Source: Bryoerythrophyllum caledonicum
Taxonomy: Eukaryota > Streptophyta > Bryopsida > Pottiales > Pottiaceae
Direction of reading: 5' to 3'
DNA length: 64,000 nt
Assembly: GCA_963971425.1 (NCBI GenBank)
Contig: OZ020520.1
Span: forward strand, 6,366,553-6,430,552
Shown here: positions 11,467 through 21,365 of the stretch, piece after piece
Layout of the letters: every line of letters begins with the position of its first letter
How positions within the stretch are numbered: the first letter of the stretch is position 1
Made by a program: the position numbers and the translations under genes
Notes under the pieces: generated by a model
The model's database searches: none
What the model was told of the DNA's origin: nothing
Seen by the model: only the letters and a program-made list of their open reading frames with translations

Positions 11467-12422
11467 CTAATCCCGAGGTGCCAAATATAATTTAATAAAT
11501 TTTTCTAAGGCTTCTAAATCATAAACTTCTTGTTTAAAATTACGGGGATATTTCCATGATCTCAAGATGTTTAGAACCAACTTTGCCTCATAAGAATGGC
11601 TTAGTGTGAATAAAACCTCATTAATTCTTTTGGTTAGAAATTTAATTAATTTGTTCTCTTTTCTATTTATGGTCAAATAAATATAAAGATAATCTATCAA
11701 ATTCCTATGAGAGGTGACGATTGGGTCATATTTCAACCAATTTGATCCCATTACTCTATTGCTTTGGTCTTTTATAATGAAACCATGAGCTAAGTGTAAA
11801 AGGGTCAACGTCACAAGATTCTTCGTCTTGTTCTTGTTCAAAATTTCTTGGATAATCATGTTCAAAAATTAGTCTTTCAACAAATTGACTTCTATAATTA
11901 TCTTCAAGATTTTCCATAAAAATTTGTTCAATTTCTTTTACTAATAAATGGATTAAATTGGTTTCACTCTTTTTAGCTCTTTGGTGTAATACTAATAAGC
12001 ATCTCAATCTTATTAATATTTTGGTAAGAGTTTCTTATTTTACATTCATTTTTTTAAGCAAAGCAACCAAAAGCATGTGCATTTGTGTGCACAATTTTCT
12101 CTACTAAAAAATTCCACCACTGAATACCTTGAATTTTTATAAGAGGGCCATAATTGAACATATAGGTAGATCACTTAGTAGCTGGATATTTGTTCCAACT
12201 ACCACATCCACATGAAATTATGGATTGGGTTAATTGTTTTAACCTATCATATTGGGCAAATATAAAATGTAATTTGATTGATAATAACAATGACCCTTCA
12301 TCTACCATCAAAGTTCCCATGTGTTGTCCTTTGTTCCAGATTTTTGGCAATATTTTCCCCTTAATTTCTAAAGGTAAATTATCAAAACGTTTTTGAAAAT
12401 CTTTATCAAGTTGTAGAGACAT
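11467..12422 (-). pseudogene. Extra ORF(s) between leader and gag of gypsy element
   Basis: Three minus frames (12171-12422, 11756-12007, 11467-11865) precede gag. The first starts M-S-L-Q-L-D-K-D-F and is followed closely by the others, suggesting one broken reading frame of about 300 codons. A Y-P-R-N-F-x-Q-E motif occurs once in each of the last two frames. No known domain is recognised. Ogre/Tat-type plant gypsy elements carry an additional ORF upstream of gag, so this may be the equivalent; that assignment is inference. Confidence 0.45.
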
Positions 12423-12982
12423 TCCACTTAAGGTAAAACCTTTACCAAAATAAGCTCCTCTAAATACCCGAACAAGTGAGGAAAATAAATAAGGTCTTTT
12501 ATAGAACTTATTAATTTCATTAGGTTTTAATTTCCGAGGAAATATTTTAGCAATCCCATATTTTTAATTTTTTACTAAAATTATTTCAGATTTCTTTTCC
12601 GACTCGCAGAACATAAAAATTTAATTTTTGTTTACTCCAAGGCAATGATGCAGTGTCAGAAAAAAGACCATTTGTCAGCTGTCACTTGACTGGATTACCT
12701 CATACAGTAGTGATCTAGACGATTTGCCAAGGTCTCATTTAATAGTTACATTCATTGTGACTGTCTATTTGTAATAGGAAGGTGTGCCCAAAACCAATTT
12801 GTTTTAAAGATTAAAAGGATTGTAATTTTAGACTGGCTTATATACCATCTTTGTAAGCAATCAAGTATTATCAAAGAGTTGTACTTATAAGCCACTTAAT
12901 AACATATCATTACACCTACAATTTGTTTTGACATTATAAAACCTCGTTTGTCTACATCTTAGCTACCGATAGCCAGAAAGCC
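12423..12982 (-). other. gypsy 5' leader, no gene seen
   Basis: Lies between the primer-binding site and the first pre-gag frame of the minus-strand gypsy element. No open frame or conserved domain is visible. Confidence 0.5.
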
Positions 12983-13000
12983 TCCTTGGCAGCGGTGCCA
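12983..13000 (-). promoter_or_regulatory. Probable tRNA primer-binding site of gypsy element
   Basis: On the minus strand the bases read TGGCACCGCTGCCAAGGA, three bases after the LTR end. This resembles the tRNA-Asp-type site (TGGCGCCGTTGCC...) used by several plant gypsy groups, with differences that are transitions. It primes minus-strand DNA synthesis in such elements. Confidence 0.6.
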
Positions 13001-13003
13001 AAA

Positions 13004-13370
13004 TGTAAAGGATAAAATTGTCATGTAAATATAAATAAATCCAAGATTATTTCCTAGTGGAGGATCTTAGAGAGGCTTAATTCAATCTATCGTTTAATAA
13101 CTAAGGTAAGATGTTAGATAGGAATGTCTTTTGTTTAACAAATTGCTTAAGATAACAAATTATCCATTATAGGTGTGTTAATTAACCCTTGTGCTTTTCC
13201 CGTGAGTGCACTCCACACGCTTACAATCAATTAGTGGTTAAACATGCATTTGTGATTGTGTAGGATCATCTCACAAAAGAACACAAGTAGTCTTTAAGTG
13301 TTTTAGTGAGTGATATAATTTATCTTTTCATAATCACGGACTTCTTATTAGCACCCTCACCTTTGGAACA
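13004..13370 (-). repeat. Probable 5' LTR of the gypsy element
   Basis: On the minus strand it begins TGTTCC and ends TTTACA, so TG...CA ends with a TGT/ACA inverted terminus, 367 bp, followed by the primer-binding site. The right boundary coincides with the point where the plus-strand LINE-like reading frame becomes open. The partner 3' LTR is not in the window, so the length is inferred from end signals only. Confidence 0.55.
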
Positions 13371-14005
13371 GATATGGCTACAAGAACCCAAATGACACAA
13401 AAATTAACCAACACCTCTCCCAAAAACTCTTACAAAAACTTTTGACAGTAAATATTACCAACTTAAAACAAATTACATTACCAAATGGAACACACATTAT
13501 AAACCACAATGACTTCAAGACATTTTATACTACACCATCCAAACTAATAAAAATCGCTCTAAATATTGCCCAACAATTATTTTGTTACCCCCCATGCTCC
13601 AATACATGCGCCTCACCATGCCTTGTACATCCAAATCCCTACACCCTAAAAGACGCATATGTTGCCTCCAACAATAATACCCATCTAAGAAACAACACCC
13701 CACCAATTCACCCCCCAAACCTTGCCACACCCATCCCGCCCTTCTCCCCTACACACGTCCTAAAAAACCCGTCCACATATCCCATAAATCTTATTATCGA
13801 CCATAAACACAGAAAACACATTGACTCCAACAATTTTTTTAAAAATGATACTAAATATCTATGTCAATGGCAACACAACAACAATACTTACAACAAGTGG
13901 TTATCCCAAAGGAACCTCTTCCCATGGCATGATCATAACACCTCCACACATTACTCCTCAAAATTAACACAATATTACCAAAACACACAAAACAAATTCT
14001 ACTAA
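13371..14005 (+). pseudogene. LINE-like ORF, N-terminal remaining part with chromo-like block
   Basis: The frame is open from the LTR boundary to 14005. It has a Cys-rich stretch (C-Y-P-P-C-S-N-T-C-A-S-P-C, roughly codons 70-82 from 13371), a Pro-rich linker, then Y-P-I-N-L-I-I-D-H followed by K-Y-L-C-Q-W-Q and Y-N-K-W-L-S-Q-R-N-L-F-P-W. The spacing of Y-L-x-x-W, W and L resembles a chromodomain (Y-L-V-K-W...W-E-P-E-x-N-L). Chromodomains bind modified histone tails; in retroelements they steer integration. The chromo call is by pattern only. Confidence 0.5.
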
Positions 14006-15055
14006 AAATCATACAAGCACATCACCCTCAAGAGAAACTTCGTGACTCAAGATCTGTTATCCTTTCCATAATCATTCCCCTCCTCAACATCCACACAACC
14101 AAATGCAATCCCAAAAAATATATTCTCACATCAAAAAATACCATCAGAATTAACGATGATCATGCACATATATATGAAGACAATGGAAGACATTTAATTA
14201 CTAACCCTATCACTAGACTCCAATGGCTATGGAACCAATATCATAATAAACTACAAACCCCCACAAACATAGAAATAACAACCCAACCGTTCGAAACCAA
14301 AATAGTTTGGCTATACCAAAGATATAAATATCGCATCCCAAAAAATGACCCCCTCAAATACGCTCAATACACACTACCCACGCCCATTCTAAACTCACTA
14401 ATATCATCCTTCAACATCCAACACTCGTACTTCTCATCCCCTGTCACATGCTCCATACAACTCACTAAGTTCCATTCACCATTTGAAAGAGATAAATTTT
14501 TTGGCTCACTTGGAAATGCCTTTGACCACAAATGGATTGGAAATGGTATTGCGCACCCCCACAATATATAAGATATACAACAAGCAATACATTGGGCAAG
14601 ACTAGCGGCCAAAAATGATTCAGTAAATACTTCCACCCTCATTATAACTCCAAATAATAATTGGTACCAAAACCTTAACCCCCACTTAGGACCATTCCCA
14701 GATTCCCACATCATTGCCCTATTTGAAACAGATTCGGTGACATATGAAGAACCAACTATTCCACCCGAACTAAAAAACAAACCTAGACTCAAGCCATCCA
14801 CCATACAAATATTGTGCATACACCACCAAGATAATAATGTCGGTAGCATGGAAAAACTTGCTACATTTACTAATATAACAAATAAAATCAACATACACCG
14901 ATTATACACAAAAATAGCCCCACCCACACCTTCCCATACCGCGGTGAATCGCAACAAAAAATGGTCCCAACTTAAGTATGTACACACAACACCAATCCAC
15001 CTCACTACTCCACCTCCCCTCCCTACATATCATGATATCAACCCTCTAAAATTTG
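14006..15055 (+). pseudogene. LINE-like ORF, unassigned middle domain
   Basis: Continues the same protein with stops at 14004 and near 14570. A well-formed segment at about 14400-14690 contains Y-F-S-S-P-V-T, F-H-S-P-F-E-R-D-K-F-F-G-S and H-W-A-R-L-A-A-K-N-D, followed by T-L-I-I-T-P-N-N. It looks like a folded enzyme-like domain but I cannot name it. The frame 14737-15246 leads directly into RNase H. No RT motif (such as F-x-D-D) is seen. Confidence 0.45.
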
Positions 15056-15534
15056 AACGTGCATATAGTTACTACACAAATGGTTCCTTCAAAGAAATTG
15101 TAGAAGCTAGCCCCGGGCATTGGCATAAAGAAAAAACAGGATATGGTATATATAACTTCACAAAAAAAATAAAAAATAAAAATAAAAATTATATATATAT
15201 ATATATATATATCCAAAAGACTCCATGGACTCCAAAATATCCTTAGAGCAGAGATGATGGCCCTCCACTAATGAACCTGCACACATCTTTACAGACTGCA
15301 TAAACGTCTTGTATCTACTAAACACACAAATAACACACCCTACCCTCTACAATAGCCACCCAGACCAAGCCATACTAACATCTATGGTCCAAATGCTACA
15401 ACATCTATGGTCCAAATGCTACAACCCTCAAATTACAACCCTCCACAAAGTTAGAGCACATGTCAATACAGAAGGAAACAAACAAGCGGATAAACTAGCT
15501 AAGGAAGAATTAAGTAAATCCCATAGAGATGCCT
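15056..15534 (+). pseudogene. RNase H domain of the LINE-like element
   Basis: Motifs in order: Y-Y-T-N-G-S-F (usually Y-T-D-G-S, so the first catalytic Asp is Asn), G-Y-G-I-Y, then after a (TA)n tract and a frameshift R-L-H-G-L-Q-N-I-L-R-A-E-M-M-A-L (catalytic Glu), H-I-F-T-D-C (third acidic residue) and V-R-A-H-V-N-T-E-G-N-K-Q-A-D-K-L-A-K (fourth Asp). Its family degrades RNA in RNA/DNA hybrids. A 20-bp direct duplication (ATGGTCCAAATGCTACAAC) lies inside at 15385-15425. Confidence 0.8.
15193..15212. repeat. (TA)n microsatellite inside RNase H frame
   Basis: An alternating TA tract preceded by an A-rich stretch. It sits between the G-Y-G-I-Y strand and the N-I-L-R-A-E motif; the RNase H frame changes across it, so expansion here probably caused the frameshift. 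Confidence 0.85.
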
Positions 15535-15818
15535 AACACCTACACAAACATGCCCATGCTACTCCATACTACTTCCAAAGAGAAAGTTGGTCCTCTATGG
15601 AAGACACCTCGGACAAAGGCCCCACCAGTTTCTAGATAAATATCTTAAAAAACAAGAGCTAACCAACAACCTAGACTTCATCTCGGAAAATTTTCCAAAC
15701 ATAGAGAAATGAACTGGTAACAACAACATTGATAACAAACTCTCTACAATTTTTTGGAAAAATCCCACAATTACAGACTTACAAAAAACATGCCTCATCA
15801 AACTTCGTACTGGATAAT

Positions 15819-17163
15819 TGTAATATAGGAAATTCAATCTCACATAAAATAATCCAAGCAAATTTACATGTACAAGTTATAATCGGTAATGGATCTTTTC
15901 GTTTAATGTATTTGTAGCTTAAGGTCACATGAAAAAAATAAATGTAATGTTTTTCCAAGTTTAACCTAGGGATTCTTCTTTAGAAAATTAGAGCAATTTG
16001 GTTTACTTTTAGTTAAATCAATTTGACAGTATCAATAGTAATTGCTTGTCATAATCAAATTGATTCCCATCCATGATGATCTCAACATGATCTCAATATC
16101 CAATCAAGATGTTCACTACATCCAATTGAATTCCCTTGCGTATGTAGGATGCATTAATTACAAGTTACAGACTCCACTCGAGTCAATTTACAATCTCGAT
16201 TTCGACTTACAGACAATACTAAATCCATCTACTTGATAAAGGTTGATCAAACCTTTACAATTACAATGTATTCAATTATGTCACTGCCACCACAATCATC
16301 TGATTGTTATATAAATCATCTATTTGAAATAGCCGGCCAAACTTACATCAAATAGAATGTAACCTAATTAATCAACCACATTTCCTAATGGCAACTCTCT
16401 GTCTATCAACTCTCTGGATCTTCTCGTGTAGTGACGCCTCCAGTCCACATACACACACATCCAGTTGATGATCAGTTGTGCCATATCTACCATAGGGTCG
16501 TCACCTCTATGATTAACTTATCATAATCCAGTAGATTGTCACAGTTGTACTCCCAACAAACTCTGACTCTACATAAACTTCTTTACTTAATCAACTTGAT
16601 GCATCTCTCAAGACGATTTCCTCTTTATTGGACCTCTCTCAAGACTCAACAATTATCTATTTTACATCTCCAATTCACAGCCTCTCCGTAATCAGTTAGC
16701 ATGTAAACAAATCAATTAGATAGAGCCACAGGTCACAAAAACCATATCCAACATCGCAACGTGCATCCAATAGATCACAACATCGACTTGATATCATGTG
16801 TAATAGCAATATAATTGATAGAAACTACACAACAATATTACTATAATATGAAAAGTCTACAATCGAAAGAGTGATCAATTGGATTTGAAACAAAGTGGTG
16901 ACTATCACTCGAAGATCTATCGCTAAAATGCAAAGTGAATAGTGTTTTTCTCTTCCTCCTCATCTATCATATAGAACTTACATATCGCAACTCTTCATAT
17001 TCTAACTTCTCCATGAAGCCCTTTCCTACCTTAACCACCTAAACTACATCATTCATCTATTTGAATCACTTTACCATTGTAAAACAAACTTTTAGTTGAT
17101 TTGGAGACCTTATTTACACTACAACTGTAAGAACTACATCAAATTGGAAAAGTCACTACTACA
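15819..17163. mobile_element. Solo LTR, 1345 bp, with 5-bp target duplication
   Basis: The insert begins TGTAATATAG and ends CACTACTACA: TG...CA termini with a TGTA/TACA inverted end. It is flanked on both sides by ATAAT (15814-15818 and 17164-17168), a 5-bp target duplication typical of LTR retrotransposons. Removing the insert and one ATAAT joins two parts of the LINE-like protein in frame, apart from one TAA codon that differs by a C-to-T change from CAA. No internal retroviral coding sequence is present, so it is a solo LTR left by recombination. Orientation is not determined. Confidence 0.85.
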
Positions 17164-17168
17164 ATAAT

Positions 17169-17902
17169 ATATGGGAAATGCCCGCAAACAACTCTTCTTT
17201 GGAATAGAAAGATTCCTATCCATAACATGCCTAATATGCACCTCCACAGACCCAGACACATGGCTACACGTACTCCTCAAATACCAAAACCATCACATAC
17301 ACTCCCTAATTGTCAAAAGGCACAATAAAGCAGTCTGAGAAATTCGAAAACTAATCATATCCTCTAACAAATCACGATGCTTCATACTTATGAACGCAGG
17401 AACCTTCAACAACAATCCACAAGAAAACACGGTCCCTCCATGGCTACTTCCATGCACATATGGAAACCAAAGATGTCATTGTAATGCCAGATTCAAACCA
17501 GATATATTATGCGTTAAAGGACTACCATATAAAGACCCCCACCCGGAGCACATTAATACAAATCTTACTATCCAATTCATCGAATTCAAATATTGTAATG
17601 ACATATTTTTTCCAGAAACAATCAAAAACAAAATTAATAAATATCAACCACTTATTAATGACATTGGAGCTCTTGGATGGAAAATCGACCCTCTTATTGT
17701 CATTACTGCTGGAGCTAGAGCTACTACCTTTATCCCCTCTATGAAAAGTCTCAAAAAAACATTTAACATCTCCATTAACCCAATTGAAAAGACTTTCACT
17801 AAAACTAATACCATCGCTATCCAACATGCGATGTCGATATTTCTACACAAACGTAAACTCGAAAACAACAAATCCCTCCTAGACTTACATGATACCTCCT
17901 AA
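17169..17902 (+). pseudogene. CCHC knuckle and restriction-like endonuclease of LINE-like element
   Basis: Resumes with M-G-N-A-R-K-Q-L-F-F-G. A zinc-knuckle follows: C-L-I-C, seven residues, then W-L-H-V-L-L-K-Y, where the last ligand is Tyr instead of Cys. Then R-H-N-K-A-V and a stop near 17337. The frame 17390-17902 carries C-H-C-N-A-R-F-K-P-D-I-L-C-V and I-Q-F-I-E-F-K-Y-C-N-D. R-H-(N/D), (K/R)-P-D and (E/D)-x-K after a CCHC knuckle form the signature of the restriction-like endonuclease (PD-(D/E)xK fold) of R2/R4/CRE-type retrotransposons, which nicks target DNA. The endonuclease core is intact apart from the upstream stop. Confidence 0.7.
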
Positions 17903-18175
17903 AAATCCTTAAAAACACACATCCAACCTCTACAAATCATCCCTTGGAATGGAGCTTGTGGCTCTAAGTGTTCCCTACTATTGGTCATTGGCTACTGATT
18001 TCTAGTTATTGGTCACTAGTTACATAGTGTCTACCCTCGAGAGGGGGAAGTAGATCCATACTACTAAATCTTTGTTCGGTGGAGATGGATTTAGCGGTGG
18101 AACGAACAGACACTTTATTCACTCCGGCCCCCCTTTCGAGGACCGGAGTTCTTCTTCATCTTCTTATCTTTTCAT
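17903..18175 (+). other. 3' untranslated region of LINE-like element with hairpins
   Basis: After the stop at 17902 the sequence holds two potential hairpins: CCCTC/GAGGG at 18034-18045, and ACTCCGG (18121-18127) pairing with CCGGAGT (18143-18149). It ends in a CTTCTTC-type pyrimidine run near 18150-18175. Structured 3' UTRs are recognised by the RT in target-primed reverse transcription. The exact 3' end of the element is not determined. Confidence 0.4.
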
Positions 18176-19845
18176 AATCAATGCATCATAACCAATTCCA
18201 TTGCCAACTCCAATTGCTTATTCTATTTTATTAGAATTCACAACCATGCTAGCTATTCTACAATACCATGAGCTTGTGGCAGCGGAACTCTATCCTGGCT
18301 ATCCACTTTCACTCCACTCGTCCGCCTTAAGTTAATAATTTCAGCATACGTGCAAAATATTCCATTCAAAGAAACACTAGCCAACAATTACATCTCACTC
18401 TTCATATAATTGTTGTATTGATTATCCTAATATGCTATCAAATCTATGTGTTCTTTCACTAATACTTCCTTATGGCAAAGGGTCTTGTTTTATGTGGTCA
18501 ATTTCATGACATATACGAACAATCTCTTTTTCTTTAGCTTGACTTAATGTACACCTGGTCAAACTTTAATTCAAAAGGCATCTAGCCCAACTTATGACAA
18601 CATGGTCACTAATATAATTTCTCAAGACTCTCTCGGCCCACTGATGGCTCTATGGTCTTAATTTTTCTTCTTCTCAATTGCTCTCTCTTAGCAATTCTTT
18701 TCATCTTAATTTACCTTCATTGTTCGTCATGCTTCACCCACATGATCTTTTAATGCTTCAATTCATACTACAATAACATAAATTGCTTTGTGGGGAAATT
18801 ATTATTGCCTTCTAATTTAATGACTAAGGGTGATCAATGCTTATTTCATACATTATAGACTTAATTTCGCTCGGCAATTCTATCAGATAAATAGTATAAT
18901 TGTGTGCATTTTACCTCATCCTCTATCCACTCATCTCAGTTTTAGAATAAGGTCATGTATGACTATTGTAAAAATACATGACTAATTGTAATTATCACTT
19001 TATGATTTTTTTAACTTGTCTTCTTACTTAATGTTTAACATCGGAAAGGATTTGACAAATGATAACATAATGGAAAGCCTCAATTACTACACTGCTTCAC
19101 AGATTTTCCATTTATGATGCTCAATTTAGTTATGGATATTGTAGTAATTAAGACAAATTTTACATTATAACATTCTCAGTGTGGTAATTGAGAATTGGCT
19201 GAAGCTTTGATTAATTGTATCCTTGATACACCTGTTCATTTCTGAGCCATTAATTGTGCACCATTATCACATTTTAGCACATTGTGGATTTCGATTGATA
19301 ATGCTCAATCAATGACTGTTGGTCTCTAGCAATCAGCCATTAAATTCCATGGACCATGATTTTGTCATCCTTTAATCTCCAATTAATATTTTAGATGTAA
19401 TGTAGCTCACTGGTAATGCATAAATTACACCAACAGATCCGCAATTATAAAACTAAGCTTGTATTCCATAAAATTGAGAGTTGCGATCACGAGCCTAGAA
19501 TACACATTCAAAGTGAGAAAAATGTGGTGTTTTCTAAGTTGCATTCAATTCATTTATACTCCTCTCGTGACTATTGGTATTTCGACCTAGACCAATGGTC
19601 TTCACTCTCAACTACCATAACTACTCTTATAACTTCTAATCCACTATGGCACTACCTGACTTAACCGCCTATTGGTCTTTTTCACACTATTCCAAAAATT
19701 AGGACAAATATTCACACTATTTATAATATTTGTCAACTAGTGCTACTTATGAACCCTATTCACATTGTAAAGATAAATAATATCCAAAAAGTAATTTTTT
19801 TTCACTACAATGGCCCATGTCCATTCATGATATTTAAATGCACCA
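18176..19845. other. AT-rich sequence, no gene seen
   Basis: Only short unconserved frames on either strand. No RNA gene, LTR or repeat structure was recognised. Confidence 0.5.
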
Positions 19846-19955
19846 TTAGGCCGCTTCACACTAGGCTGAGTCGAGAGTTCGTTCGTCAAAATTTCTGCCC
19901 AAACTATGGCGAGAGTCCAAACTTTCGGAACAAAAATTTTTAAAAAAATTTAAAA

Positions 19956-20041
<86 letters not shown>

Positions 20042-20451
20042 GCATTTGGGCGGTTGTGGTGTGAAGCCCCAAAGCCCAAGTCCAAAGTCCAAACCCCATA
20101 TCATTACGCCAATAAAAATCATCCCAAAAAAATCAGACAAAAAATTTGGCCTCTTTCATATAACTATCCAGATCTTGTCAAATTTTGAAGTTTTTGTTGA
20201 AAAAGTCGACGGACTCTCAAAGGATGTTTGGGTCAACTAAAAACGGCAACCCAAGTTTTGCTCCATAGTCCGTCGCCTTGTTGCCAAAATTCTCCAAAAG
20301 CACTACTATTTAGGCACATTGGAGGATGACGGCCATTGGACTTTGGCCTTTGGTGTGAAGGCCGAGAGGCTAGACTTTGGCCATTCAAGCAATCTCATTG
20401 GTGGAAACCGACGGACTCTTGACCTTGGATTTGGTGAGAAGCGGCCCTTAG
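19846..20451. mobile_element. MITE-like element with imperfect inverted ends
   Basis: The left end reads TTAGGCCGCTTCACACTAGG (19846-19865). The reverse complement of 20432-20451 reads CTAAGGGCCGCTTCTCACCA. GGCCGCTTC is shared and the rest is similar. No coding sequence lies inside; an internal copy of the motif (GGTGTGAAG) occurs near 20058 and 20351. No clear target duplication was found, so this is a weak call. Confidence 0.4.
19940..20038. repeat. Poly(A) tract followed by (AT)n microsatellite
   Basis: A-rich to pure A up to about 19991, followed by alternating TA to about 20037. It lies inside the MITE-like element, where it accounts for about a sixth of its length. Confidence 0.95.
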
Positions 20452-21365
20452 ATTGAGGAATTCTATATTCTCATCTCTCTAGAATTTATACTTTGAAAAT
20501 TCAATAGTTTCGTGACCGACATATTTGTCATTGTGTAATGGACATATTTGGTTCCAACCTCACATTTATAATCCCGTGATTTTATAAGTTCCATTTTTTT
20601 TATCAAGACCTATCAGAAAATTCATATCATTCAAAGCATGAGCCTAAAGAAAATTTATGACTTATGAAATTTTATATGCGTTCTAATATACATACATACA
20701 CATATAAATATACATATATAGTTATTTATATTGTTTCTAAATCCTTGTAAATTATGTTTCCTTTGAGAATTGAAGTGGTGCTAAAACCATCATGTCAATC
20801 ATTGTACTATAGACACGCATACATTTCTTTTCCCATGAATTTAAAAATATATATTTCTTGTAGTACGGACCTTTACCTCCTATGAGGCCATTGAATCCTA
20901 GGGAAAGTCCGAGGACGTTTTTTTATATAGGCCGGTACTTAAGACTTCAGAATAAATGAATTTCCTTTCATATTTGTGCAATAGACTGTCCCTGGTAAGA
21001 GCTTTGTGGACTAGGTTTCATTATTTATTTTGGATTCACGGTTTGAAGGATAGTACCATTCAAGTAATGAATGGGGAGTTTTGAAGTTTGGCCAACTCAA
21101 TTTTTTTTGCTAAACGTTTCCATTGACATTGAGATTTTCCAAACATATACAGAATATTGCCTTCCTTGAAGTCAAAGATCTAAACCAAAGTCAAACATTT
21201 TCACACAATTGAATACACATGGAAAAAAACTTTATCTTTTATCGCTTGCGCCCCCTCAAGTCGCCATCTAGCATTTCCACGTCTACCCTTGACCAATTAA
21301 CTAACATTTTACACATATTTATTAGTTCTACAACTTGCAAACCAGGTTAAATCAGAAGTACGCAA
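20452..21365. other. AT-rich sequence, no gene seen
   Basis: No conserved coding frame. Short ATA/TACA-rich runs occur around 20690-20740. Confidence 0.5.

Larger units (their letters stand above)
5327..13370 (-). mobile_element. Ty3/gypsy retrotransposon with 5' LTR, 3' end lost
   Basis: On the minus strand the order is LTR (13370 to 13004), primer-binding site, leader with extra ORFs, gag, CCHC knuckles, protease, RT, RNase H, integrase. Integrase last is the Ty3/gypsy order. The element is cut inside the integrase at about 5326, so the 3' LTR is missing. Several frameshifts and stops make it non-autonomous. Long open frames remain (protease 273 codons, RT/RNase H 248 codons), so it is younger than the copia copy. 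Confidence 0.88.
13371..18175 (+). mobile_element. 5'-truncated non-LTR-type element: chromo-like, RNase H, CCHC, RLE
   Basis: A plus-strand series of frames with a strong C-rich, Asn/Thr/His/Pro-rich codon use unlike the flanks. In order: an open frame from the LTR boundary with a Cys-rich segment and a chromodomain-like block, an unassigned domain, an RNase H domain, a CCHC zinc knuckle of the kind following RNase H in LINEs, and a restriction-like endonuclease signature (R-H-N, K-P-D, E-F-K). No reverse transcriptase is recognisable; it would be expected 5' of this part and was probably lost at the LTR boundary. Stops, a microsatellite frameshift and a solo LTR insertion disable it. Confidence 0.65.

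Noticed and set aside
14400..14690. PCIF1-like or other methyltransferase domain in the LINE-like element
   Set aside because: Some resemblance in the H-S-P-x-x-R-D pattern, but no catalytic N-P-P-F type motif is visible, so no assignment is made.
14364..15005. 213-codon minus frame
   Set aside because: Antisense of the LINE-like coding sequence; stops are rare there because of its C-rich codon use.
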